Assembly: GCA_019677205.1 (NCBI GenBank)
Contig: JAAMXY010000478.1
Span: forward strand, 1 to 32,211
Source of the DNA: Pinguiococcus pyrenoidosus
Lineage: Eukaryota > Sar > Pinguiophyceae > Pinguiochrysidales > Pinguiochrysidaceae
DNA: 32,211 bases
Direction of reading: 5' to 3'
This document shows positions 9,569 through 18,684 of this stretch, piece after piece (position 1 is the first letter of the stretch; each line of letters starts with the position of its first letter). A program made the position numbers and the translations under genes. The notes under the pieces are model-generated. The model was not told where the DNA came from and did no database searches. It worked only from the letters and a program-made list of their open reading frames with translations.

Positions 9569-11292
9569 GTCTTGTCTTCTTCAATGCTCAGCACATGGCT
9601 GTGAAGGCGGATGTGATCGTCTGGGATCTGAAGGAAGCCATGAAGCGCTGCGACGCGGGCGAATCGGTCTGCGATGCGGTGCTCTTCACTTTGCGGCAGC
9701 ACACGGGAGGCGTCGTTGCGGTGGACTTTAGCTGCGACTCTCGCTACCTGGCTTCCCTCGGTACCCAGGACGACAACGCGCTCGTCGTGTGGGACATGGA
9801 GTCTGGCCGTCCCATCTGCGGCAGTCCGGCGGCCAGCGACACCACCCTGACGCTCAAGTGGCTGCACGGCCGCAACGATCGCCTCGTCACGGCCGGGAAC
9901 TTCCACCTCCGGGTGTGGCAGATCGACGTCTCCTTCCCCAAGATGCATGCGGTGAATGCGAAGATGGGCCCCCTGCGGCGGATCATCGAGACCATCGCCA
10001 TCACTCCCGACGACAAGTTCGCCTTGTGCGGCACTCAGACCGGCGACCTAGTGCGCGTCACAATTGATAGAGACAACATTCAGGACTACAACGAGCCGGA
10101 CACCGTCACGCCCAGTCTGGAGCTCTTCAGCAAGGAGAAGATGGTGGGCGGCGTCAAGAGCATCTGCTGCACGGTCAACCCGGCGAGCGGCAACATCAAC
10201 TACCTGGTCGGCAGCGGAGATGGCACGGTCATTTACATCAACCCGTCGATGAACAAAGTCCGGGGCTTGCAGGCGTCCTTGCTCGGTGCGGTCACGTCCA
10301 TTATCCCCAAGCCCGACGGGAGCGGCTTCCACGCCGGCACGGATCAGTCGAATCAGTACATGCTCTCGACGAAGCTGGACACGGAGCTGAAGGGAACGTG
10401 CCACTACGGCCGCGTGAACGACGTGGTCTTCCCCCGGGACTGCAGCGACCTCTTCATCACATGCAGCGTGACCGACATTCGCGTCTGGCGGACAGAGGAG
10501 CAGCTGGAGCTGCTGCGCATTCAAGTGATGAACCTCGAGTGCCTCTGCGTCGGCATCACGGACAACGGCGCTGCCATCATCTCTGGCTGGAGCGACGGAA
10601 AGATTCGCGCCTTCACGCCGGAGACGGGCTCGCTGTTGTTCGTGGTCAGCGACGCCCACACGGATGGCGTCTCCGCCCTCACCGTCACGCGTGACGACGT
10701 GGAGAGGCCGCCGTGGCGCATCGTCACCGGAGGCATGGACGCGCGCATGCGCGTCTGGAACATCACGAGCTCGAGCCAAACGATGCTGTTCAACATGAAG
10801 GAGCACCGAGGCCCGATCAACGCGCTCGTCGTGAGCCCCGACAATAGGAGAGTCGTCTCTGCCTCGAGCGATGGCTCATGTATCATATGGGACCTTGAGC
10901 GCTACGTGCGGGTTGCGGCACTTTTTGAAGCGACGTTGTTCAAGGGCATCAAGTACCACCCCGACGAGTCGCAGCTCGTGACCTGCAGCGCCAACTACAA
11001 GATCACGTACTGGGACGCCGTGCAGGGCGACATGATCCGCGTGCTGGAGGCCGCCGATGCCGAGGTCTGTGCGCTAGACTTGGATGCGGCCGGCGACACC
11101 TTCGTGTCGGGCGCGGCGGACAAGCTGGTGAAGCTGTGGCACTATGACGACGGCATCGTTCAGGCAACAGGCAGAGGGCACAGCGGAGCGGTCCAGGCCG
11201 TCCGGTTCTCGCCAGATGAGAGGAGGATCGTGTCGGTGGGCAAGGAGGGCAGCATCTTCATCTGGCGAAACCCTCGCAAATCCGACGAATAG
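9076..11292 (+). CDS. CFAP52: CFAP52 / WDR16, ciliary WD40 double-propeller protein
   Basis: Microtubule inner protein of the axonemal doublet, built of two WD40 propellers. Exons: 9076-9138, 9221-9340, 9417-9476 and 9592-11292, with introns of 82, 76, 76 and 115 nt boundaries checked for phase; the first two joins are phase 0. The product is 647 aa, close to the human length (about 620). Family landmarks run throughout: LEAVIGFSGK, YLIYPLGSNVIV, MIASGQH, VKADVIVWDLK, ICGSPAA, RELLRI-like LELLRIQVMN, SGWSDGKIRAFTPETG, SSDGSCIIWDLERYVR, TLFKGIKYHPDE, ITYWDAVQG, ADKLVKLWHYDDG, GHSGAVQAVRFSPD. The last intron ends in a long CT tract that serves as its polypyrimidine tract. It diverges from BRAP and converges on the next gene with a 46-bp gap. 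Presence implies motile cilia. Confidence 0.95.
9537..9565. repeat. CT dinucleotide repeat in CFAP52 intron 3
   Basis: Near-pure CT run inside intron 9477-9591, just ahead of the acceptor. It doubles as the polypyrimidine tract. Confidence 0.85.
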
Positions 11293-11338
11293 AACAATAA
11301 CGTGATAGCTTGATTTCGAGATGCTCTCCGCAGCTTCG

Positions 11339-12160
11339 CTAGATGATGAGGTCCTCTTCTGTCCACTCCAGGCAATCACGCGGAGCGCTCCCCTCGTTCG
11401 CGTGATCCATCGTCTCTATCTGCCTCGTGAGCGCTTCAATGTCGAAGCCGAGATCCAAGTGCAGCGGAGGCGGAGAGGCATCGCCGGTCAAGCTGCCGGC
11501 CGGCACTTCCACCTCGGGAATCGTGCCGAGGTTGTCGAGGTCGAGGTCGAGATCGAGATCTTTCTCGCTCCATTCGAACGCATCCGTCCGCATCGGTCCC
11601 GTGCGCTCCTCTTTCTCTAGCGCCAGGGCGAGCTCCTCGATGTCAAAGCCCAAGTCCAGCTCGATGGGCGGCGGAGACCCGTCGCCGCCGAGGCGTCCAG
11701 CCGGGACTTCAATGTCCGGGAACGCCTCGCCGCCCTGCTCCCCGCTGAGCTGAAGGTCCAGGTCGTTGTGCACCTCGACGTCGCGCATGGCGCTCTCGGC
11801 ATCGGCCGCTAGGCTAAACTTGACGGGTACGAAGGAGGCATCCTGCACGTCCGCTGGCTTTCTGTGAGTCGCGGCGCCGGACTGATTGGAGATGTCCTTG
11901 AGTCCTCGCCGGACTTCCGACGCCTCCCCTAGATCCTTGAAGCTCGACTTCGGAGCGCCGGACTGATTGGAGATGTCCTTGAGAGCGCGACGGCGCGACG
12001 GCGTCCGGAACTTCTTCGCGTCCGAGGTGGCGCCGGGCTGGATGGACACCGAACGCCGCCCGGGCGTGCGAAGCTTTTTGGGGTCCAGCTTCAGGCCGGC
12101 GCCTGACTTGCGATCCGCATTGGACGCGAGGTTCTCGTCGAAGACGCGAGACGAAAGCAT
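11339..12160 (-). CDS. Securin-like (PATRONUS-type) APC/C substrate, candidate
   Basis: 273 aa, low complexity, with no enzyme domain. The N-terminus holds a DEN box (FDENL, residues 7-11), then two CDK-type TP sites in KKLRTPGRR and KKFRTPSRR, then two perfect nine-residue destruction boxes RxxLxxIxN: RRALKDISN (57-65) and RRGLKDISN (84-92). The second half is acidic and carries two copies of a module with EVPAG, SPPP, DLGFDIE and (F/L)EW(S/T)E(K/E)DL, the last copy ending the protein. A DEN box plus D-box near the N-terminus, followed by an acidic C-terminal half, is the layout of plant PATRONUS securins and resembles animal/fungal securins. Such proteins inhibit separase until APC/C destroys them at anaphase. 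The start is the only Met near the motif cluster. Function is inferred from motifs, not homology. Confidence 0.6.
   Translation of the reverse strand: MLSSRVFDENLASNADRKSGAGLKLDPKKLRTPGRRSVSIQPGATSDAKKFRTPSRRRALKDISNQSGAPKSSFKDLGEASEVRRGLKDISNQSGAATHRKPADVQDASFVPVKFSLAADAESAMRDVEVHNDLDLQLSGEQGGEAFPDIEVPAGRLGGDGSPPPIELDLGFDIEELALALEKEERTGPMRTDAFEWSEKDLDLDLDLDNLGTIPEVEVPAGSLTGDASPPPLHLDLGFDIEALTRQIETMDHANEGSAPRDCLEWTEEDLII
11875..11902. repeat. 28-bp direct repeat, copy 1 (D-box region)
   Basis: Identical to 11956-11983, 81 bp away (27 codons, in frame). It encodes most of the second LKDISNQSG D-box. Full nucleotide identity suggests a recent duplication or gene conversion. Confidence 0.9.
11956..11983. 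repeat. 28-bp direct repeat, copy 2 (D-box region)
   Basis: Partner of 11875-11902. It encodes the first D-box of the securin-like protein. Confidence 0.9.
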
Positions 12161-12214
12161 TTGAACGCGATTGCGCGCGAATTCTGAGCCCAAATTCCGA
12201 AGGCGGCTTAGCTT

Positions 12215-12225
12215 TCTAACGGTTC
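12215..12225 (+). promoter_or_regulatory. MSA-like (MYB3R) element
   Basis: TCTAACGGTTC matches the plant mitosis-specific activator consensus YCYAACGGYYA at 10 of 11 positions, including the AACGG core. It lies 55 bp upstream of the securin-like start codon. Confidence 0.45.
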
Positions 12226-12226
12226 T

Positions 12227-12235
12227 GGCGGGAAA
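12227..12235 (-). promoter_or_regulatory. E2F-type site
   Basis: GGCGGGAAA on the plus strand reads TTTCCCGCC on the minus strand and fits the E2F/DP consensus TTTSSCGC. It lies 67 bp upstream of the securin-like ATG, one base from the MSA-like element. Confidence 0.45.
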
Positions 12236-12285
12236 GGCGCAAAAGGACGAAAACGACGCCTTGACGAATTCGGGGATACGCGCAG

Positions 12286-12410
12286 CCAATGGCTGCTTGC
12301 CCGTGCAAGCTGCTGCCCAAGCAAATCGCGCGTGCCGAATCTGCCGAGCTGGGCCAATGCCATGCGCTGAGATTGTCTCTATTGCAACGTAGGCCAATCA
12401 ATCGGCCAAT
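12286..12410 (+). promoter_or_regulatory. Four CCAAT boxes
   Basis: CCAAT pentamers at 12286-12290, 12354-12358, 12394-12398 and 12406-12410, all in the same orientation, 126-250 bp upstream of the securin-like start. Multiple CCAAT boxes (NF-Y sites) are typical of G2/M gene promoters in animals. The rest of the 12411-12660 stretch is moderately AT-rich, with no gene seen. Confidence 0.4.
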
Positions 12411-12660
12411 CGCGTGAATCTCCACGGGCAATCCACGCTAACTTCAAACAACCGCGAACCCTTATTGCGGCCGTGCATACGAGGTATCACGGCGTGAAGT
12501 ATTACAATTGCAAGAGAACTCGCAGTGTCCGAGCGTTCACCAATTGTTTCAAATTTGTATCAACTATTGAGAATTGGTACGATGATTCGCCGTCGGCGAG
12601 GGATTTCAAAATGTTTTCCGTCGTCAGCATCTTTCCGTCTTTCCAGAACCGCGCGGGCAG

Positions 12661-12668
12661 TTTCGCGC
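12661..12668 (+). promoter_or_regulatory. E2F-type site TTTCGCGC
   Basis: Exact TTTSSCGC match, 26 bp before the ATG at 12694. It may serve that reading frame or belong to the shared divergent promoter with the securin-like gene. Confidence 0.35.
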
Positions 12669-12693
12669 GCCCACCTCGGCGAGAGTACATAAG

Positions 12694-12984
12694 ATGTCTC
12701 GCTTGTCGGCGCTGAGGCCTGCGCTGTGGGGTGGGGTGGCCGTAGTGGGCATCTACGGCGGCCTTCGCTGGAAAAGTGACTGCGCGCCGGTGCATTCGGA
12801 CATTCGATTGTGGGGCCGGGTGTTACCGAAGCGGACTAGCGGAGGGAAGAGAGAGAGAAGCCAGACTAGGAGCGACCCCTCCAAAGATGCCAACAAAGGG
12901 CCGCTCATGCCGCGAAGCCACCTCAGAGGGCGACGGGTACGTGCCGACAAAGCGCGCGACAGGCCGCGAAAGGAGGGGAAATGA
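12694..12984 (+). CDS. Small putative membrane protein, doubtful
   Basis: 96-codon frame with a basic N-terminus, one hydrophobic stretch at about residues 10-23 (ALWGGVAVVGIYGG) and a highly charged Lys/Arg-rich tail. The first 45 residues look like an anchored or mitochondrial-targeted small protein; the rest looks like non-coding sequence read through, so the true 3' end may be spliced. A donor-like GTACGT at 12937 exists and would also be in phase with the kinase exon at 13378, but a better first exon for the kinase lies at 13156. No family is recognised. Confidence 0.3.
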   Translation: MSRLSALRPALWGGVAVVGIYGGLRWKSDCAPVHSDIRLWGRVLPKRTSGGKRERSQTRSDPSKDANKGPLMPRSHLRGRRVRADKARDRPRKEGK

Positions 12985-13155
12985 TACGCGAGGCCGTGAA
13001 CGTCTGAGCACGTGTACTCCGGGAGGATTCGGGGCGGTCGCAGGAGCTGGGCACCGCGTGAGAGTGAATGAAAGAGACGACTCCAGGTCTCCGGAGGGAT
13101 CAAGCGGGGTGCTTGGGGGAAAAGAGACGTGAAGTCAGTTCGCAGAAATGGACCG

Positions 13156-15498
13156 ATGAAGACTCAACCAGTCGCTTGGAGTGGAGCTGGACCGGAGCAG
13201 GACCGCGCCGCGACTTTGGTGTAAGCTGGCCGCATCGCATGATAGAGGGAGAAGCTTGTGACGAGAGCAGTTGCGAGGAGTCTGGGTATCAGTGGGAAGA
13301 GAAAAGAGAATCGGTCGCGCAGTTCAAACCACGGCACACTGACGTCTCTCGCAATCCTCTTCCCTTTGGATCTTTAGGTGCTTTCCGATAGCTACATGAT
13401 GAGTGAGGATGACAGCCTCGGAGAGGGCGGGAACAGCATGGTGAGAGCGGGCTTTCACCGGAGAACGCTGGAACCCGTCGCGATCAAGTGCATGCCCAAG
13501 ACCTCCACCAACGCGGCACGCCTGCTGGAGGAGGTCTCGATCCTCCGCGACGTGGGCGAGCACCAGGCGATCATCAGCCTGAAAGACTTCTTCGAGGACG
13601 CGGAGAACTACTACATCGTCATGGAGCTCGCGGAAGGGGGAGAGCTGTTCCAGCGCCTCGTCAACAGTGGACCGTTCACCGAGCAACGAGCTGCCACGTT
13701 TTTCCGGAAGCTGGTCGAGGCGGTGGCCTTTCTGCACCGGGAGGGTATCGTGCATTTTGACATCAAGCCCGAGAACGTCTTGCTCAAGCACAGAGGCTTC
13801 AACTCCGACTGGGATGATGTTCGTTTGATAGACTTTGGATCCGCGGTGAGACAGAATGCTGGCCAGTACACGCGCAACACGAACGGCACGCTGGCCTACA
13901 GCGCCCCAGAGGTCCTTCGCGGAAATCGCGCCTCTGAGGGCAGCAAAGCCGACGTCTGGTCGCTTGGCGTGCTCTTGTACGTGCTCATCAGCGGGAAGCA
14001 CCCGTTTGATCCCCTCGGCACCGCTGACGACGAGGTCGTGCGGGAGAACATCCTCGCAGACAGGGTCACCTTCGCCGGCGGAGTTTGGAACAACGTCAAC
14101 CAGCTTCTGATCGACTTGCTCTGCAGAATGTTGGACCCCGTGGCGGAGCGGCGATTGTCGGCAGATGAGGTGCTGCGCCATCCCTGGGTGGTGCAGGCGG
14201 AGCACAACAGCGCCCCGCTAGAGGAAGTGTTCGAGCAGAACGCCATGCGCTTCCGCGGGAGGCAGCGGCTGCGGAGCATGCTGCGCTCGGTCATGCTGGG
14301 CGTGGTCAGCGTAGAAGATCTTCAGCGCGCACGGCGCGAGGAGGGTGTGAAGGAAACGAGCTGCATCAAGAAAGGAAGCAACGGCCGCGCAGACACCGCC
14401 GCGTCCGAGGCGCTCCTTCTCGCAGAGAGTGGCCCGCATCTCTCCCCGCCCTGCCAGCTCGGCAGTCGCGCCGCGGCAGTGCGTCTCATGGACGCCGGCG
14501 ACAAGGGCTACCTAGATGAGAGAGACCTCCGCGTCCTCGCTCGAGCCGTTGGTGAGGAGGTCGCTTCGGAGGACGTCCACGACATCATCGAATCGATGCG
14601 CAGCTTTCCGTTCCGGCGCCCGCTGAGCCGGCTCTCTTTCCGGCTGCGAAGCTTAGACAGCAACAGTGTCTTGCCGGAGGACATCTACCGCATGATGCCT
14701 CCGATGATGACGCCCGCGGAGTTCAAGGAGGGGGAGGCGCTCTTCGAGCAAGGCGCGACGTGCGATGTGTTCTATCTCTTGACGAAAGGCGCCGTCAAGC
14801 TCGAGCATCGACTGGACGGAGTGAACGCCAAGTACAAGACTTTCGGCAGGTTGAACCTGCGATTGTCAGGCTCGGCTGAGGATGATACGACTGACACGAG
14901 CACCCTGGAGACCACGGTACCGGCTGGCTCGCTCCTCGGGGACATTGAGCTCCTCCCAGCGACGGCCGAGGCCCCAAAGTACCAGACAACGGCGACGTGC
15001 ACCAGTCCGTCGGGTTGTGGATACATCGCCCTGTGCGCCTCGTCGTTTCCCGAGCTGGCCAGTGTGCTCGAAGGGGTGCAGCGCCGAGTGAACGAGCAAA
15101 CGACCGGCAAGGTCTCGAAGCTCGTCCGCAGTTTCATGAAGGAGCACGAGGGATTCCGCAAAGACCTCAAGGCGGACGACAAGCTGCGTAGCCTGCGCCT
15201 GCGAGACGGCATCTATGTCGAAGACGGTGGAATCGACATCGCCGTGCAGTGGAAGGGTGTTGAGGAGACGGTGGCTTTGGACTCCGGAGACTTCTTCTTC
15301 GTGTCTGACGACGGCCTCGTCTTGACCAGCGCACAGGTTTCTCCCGAGTTCTCGCACAAGCGCCACCCGGGACCCGTCCGGTCCTATTCGGTGCAGGCGC
15401 GAAGCCCAGCGCGCGTGAAAGTGCTCCGCAAGGAGATTGTGGATGGGTACCTGAGGACGTCCTCGTTCGCCCCGATGCTCGAGCTCCTCAGCAAGTAG
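13156..15498 (+). CDS. CDPK-like Ser/Thr kinase with degenerate EF-hand and cNMP-binding-like domain
   Basis: 727 aa from two exons, 13156-13218 and 13378-15498; the 159-nt intron has donor TTG|GTGTAAG and acceptor TTTAG, phase 0. The kinase domain spans about residues 28-280, with glycine loop LGEGGNSMV, Lys58 in VAIK, HFD (147-149) in place of HRD, KPEN, DFG (173-175), APE (197-199) and a canonical C-lobe. The N-lobe and substrate-type residues (GEL, IKPEN) place it in the CaMK/CDPK group. Next comes an EF-hand-like loop, DAGDKGYLDERD, with non-ligand residues at positions 3 and 5. A cyclic-nucleotide-binding fold follows (FKEGEALFEQGATCDVFYLL, then GSLLGDIELL), but the phosphate-cassette Arg seems replaced by Lys. 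The last 130 residues may hold a second, decayed copy. Likely an effector kinase; its ligand is uncertain. Confidence 0.8.
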
Positions 15499-16086
15499 CC
15501 AACGCACGGCATAGAGGGGAAAAAAAAGAAAAATCAATAGAAAAAAGTAGTCATAGTATTCGGAAGCGCGAATGCGTGCGCCCTGGCACCTAGATCCTAA
15601 TTAGTCACGTGCTGTTGACGTAGCCTACCTGTAGCGGAGAAGGCCTGAGCAGCAAGATGCAATCTGCCTGCAAGAAAAGCAACTATGAGAAAATTGACAA
15701 GTCCAAAGACGAATCAGCAGTAGATCTGTCGCGGCGAATGCGTGTGTGGCATGATTCATGATTCTCACTCAAAGCTTTACATGACACGTGAAAGAGCGAA
15801 GCTGAGAGGGCGTTCACAGCCCTCAAGGAGCAGCACATCTCAAGCGTTCGCCATTGATCTTCTTCGCCTTTCGCTCCGTTGTCGCCTTTCTCGCTTGTGG
15901 CATCCTGCTACATCCACCTCCAGCATGCCCTAGCAGTCTCCAGCTGCCCGGCCGCAGCGGCGTCATTCGACCTCGTCGAGCTCGTCGCAGAGTCTCGACG
16001 CCGTGGCTCCCCAGCTTACGCCCGCTAGTCCCTTCTCCACGCGCCTGGCGCATTTTCGCCGGAAACGCCGCAGAAACAGCGCCACC
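15499..16086. other. Spacer between kinase and NAD synthetase genes
   Basis: About 590 bp. It starts with an A-rich stretch (15519-15548) that may hold the kinase 3' end. Two CACGTG G-box-type hexamers (15606-15611 and 15785-15790) lie in what should be the NAD synthetase promoter. No gene seen. Confidence 0.4.
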
Positions 16087-18654
16087 ATGATCCGCGTCGC
16101 CGCCGTAAACCTCAATCAATGGGCGCTGGACTTCGAGGGCAACTTCCAGCGCTCTCTGCAGTCGTGTCGCCTCGCGAGAGCCGCAGGCGCGCGGTACAGG
16201 TTGGGCCCGGAGCTGGAGCTGTGCGGCTACGGCTGCGAAGACCACTTTCTGGAGGCGGACACTGCGCAGCACTCGCTCGAGAGCCTCGCCAGACTCCTTC
16301 GGGAGGGCGCTGCGGAAGAAATGCTGGTGGATGTGGGCCTTCCGGTGCGTCCCTCGGCCATCTAGTCCGGGATTTCCGCGGAACTCCGCTAACGCCACAC
16401 AGATCCGACACGGTGCTGCGCTGTACAATTGCCGCGTTTTCGTGCTGGACAAAGAGATCCTCCTCATCAGACCCAAGATGGCGCTGGCGGACAACGGCAA
16501 CTACCGAGAGGGCCGCTACTTCGCCGCGTGGCCCTCCGATCGCCCGCTGGAGGAGTTCGTGCTGCCGGAGGCGTTGCGGAGCGTCTGCAGGTTTTCGGAC
16601 GGACGCGCGCAGCGAGTGTGTCCGTTTGGCTTCGGAGCGGTGAAGCTGCGCAACTTTTGCGTCGGAGCGGAGATCTGCGAAGAGCTGTGGACGCCGGCGG
16701 CGCCGCATATCGACATGGGCCTTGCGGGCGTGGACGTCATGGGCAATGGCTCGGGCTCTCATCATCAGCTGCGCAAGCTGAACGAGCGGATTGACCTGAT
16801 GCTCATGGCCACCAAGCGGTAGGTTGCCTTGGCCAGGTGGAAAGGGACAGGTGGGCGGAACTTATGGCGGACGATGCCGCGATGGCGTGCAGGTGCGGCG
16901 GCGTGTACCTTTACTCCAATTCGCGGGGCTGTGATGGCGGGCGTTTGTACTTTGATGGCTGCGCTCTCATCATCTGCAACGGGAAGCTCCTGGCGCAAGC
17001 CTCGCAGTTCAGCATGCGCGACGTGGAGGTCGTCACCGCCTCGGTGAACCTCGAGGAAGTGCGGTCCTATCGCACCAGCTTGCCGTGCATCTCGCGGCAG
17101 GCGGCCAACTCGGACAAGCAGCGCGCGGCCCTTCGGATCATCGAGTGTGATAGGACGCTGGCGCCTCCGTCGTCAGCACCGGAACCGCTGGCGACGGATC
17201 CACCCATCGAGGTGTACATGCACTCTCCCGAAGAGGAGTGCGCGATGGGCCCCGCGTGCTGGCTGTGGGACTACCTTCGTCGCAGCGGAGCGGCGGGGTA
17301 CTTCCTGCCCCTCTCTGGCGGCGCAGATTCGGCGTCAACGGCGACCATCGTGGGTAAGGCGTCCGCGGAAGAGCTCTTGCAGTGTGAATGCCTCACCCCG
17401 TCCTCCCGTCCATGTTGATTCGACCGAAGGCGTCATGTGCCGTTTGGCCGCGCGATACACCCTGCATGGCGTCGAGGAGGTCAAGCGGGACGTCGAGAGA
17501 ATCACAAAGCTGGATCCGGCGGAGATGTCGAAGCCGCCAACGGTAGAGAACGAGGTTGCCTTGTCGAAGAAGATTGCCAACGCGGTGTTCCACACCTGCT
17601 ACATGGGCAGCGATAACTCCAGCGCGGCGACGAATCACCGATCCAAGGCTCTTGCGGAGGATATCGGGGCCTACCACCTGACGATTCGCATTGACGACGT
17701 CGCCAGCGCCGTCGTGGCTTCCTTCACGGAAGTGACCGGCAACACGCCCGTCTTCATGAATGGGAACGGGAGCTCCTCGGCAACTGACAAAGCCCAAGAC
17801 CTCGCTCTCCAGAATGTCCAAGCGCGGTCACGAATGGTGCTGGCGTACTTCTACGCCCAGCTTCTTCCCTGGCAGCGCAAGCGGAGCGGCTTCTTGCTGG
17901 TGCTGGGATCGGGGAACGTGGATGAAGCTCTGCGCGGCTACTTGACCAAGTACGACTGCAGCTCGGCGGATCTGAATCCCATCGGAGCGATCTCCAAGGT
18001 GGACCTGAAGCGGATGCTGTACTGGGCGGCGAACCACTACGGATACAAGACGCTGCTCGAGATTGTGAGCGCGCCGCCGACGGCGGAGCTGCGGCCCATG
18101 GAGAAGAGCGAGAATGGGGAGCACTCGCAGACGGACGAGGCGGACATGGGCATGACGTATGACGAGCTCGGGGTCTTTGGCGTGCTGCGGAAGATCCACC
18201 GCTGCGGGCCGGTCAGTATGATGAAGGCGCTGGTGCGGCAGTGGCACCATCTGTCGCCAGCTTCCATCGCAGAGAAGGTCAAGCGCTTCTTCGTGTACTA
18301 TGGCATCAACCGGCACAAGAGCTGCACGCTGACGCCCGCCTACCACGCCGAGCAGTATTCTCCGGACGACAACAGGTAGGCTCTAGCAGTTGCTTGTGTT
18401 CGGCAGACGCTCGCAGCGCACAACACCGAGCGTCCTCTAACGATTCTCGCGACGCCTACGAAAGGTTCGACTTGCGGCAGTTCTTGTACAACGTGAAGTG
18501 GGACTGGCAATTCGCAAAGGTCGACGAGATCGCCGCAGGGACGAAGCAGGAATGTCCTCCAGATGGAGGATGTAAGAGGGGAAAGGGGGCAGACGAATTG
18601 ACACGGGAGTTTGAGGATGAGCTGGAACCACCATCCAAGAAGCAGCGTACGTAG
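16087..18654 (+). CDS. NADSYN1: Glutamine-dependent NAD+ synthetase
   Basis: Final step of NAD+ synthesis: nicotinate adenine dinucleotide, ATP and glutamine to NAD+. Five exons: 16087-16344, 16403-16818, 16893-17353, 17430-18375 and 18465-18654, with introns of 58, 74, 76 and 89 nt. All joins were verified by phase and by the eukaryotic family sequence. The product is 756 aa (human about 706). The N-terminal nitrilase-type glutaminase opens with LNQWALDFEGN and carries the triad Glu in LGPELELCGYGC, Lys in LIRPKMALA and Cys in GAEICEELW. The C-terminal synthetase has the P-loop LPLSGGADSAS, LALQNVQARSRMVLAY, GYLTKYDCSSADLNPIG, QTDEADMGMTYDELGVFG, YHAEQYSPDDNR and FDLRQFLYN. The tail is Lys-rich. 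Convergent with the next gene, 30 bp between stops. Confidence 0.97.
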
Positions 18655-18684
18655 CAGAAGCTGTCTTTTGGTAGTCGCGCCTTC

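Noticed and set aside
12160-12165. TTTGAA, a CHR-like cell-cycle element
   Set aside because: It overlaps the start codon of the securin-like gene; a six-base match there is likely chance.
12937-13377. Joining 12694-12936 to the kinase exon at 13378
   Set aside because: In phase, but needs a 441-nt intron; the exon at 13156-13218 gives an ATG, a better donor and a normal intron length.
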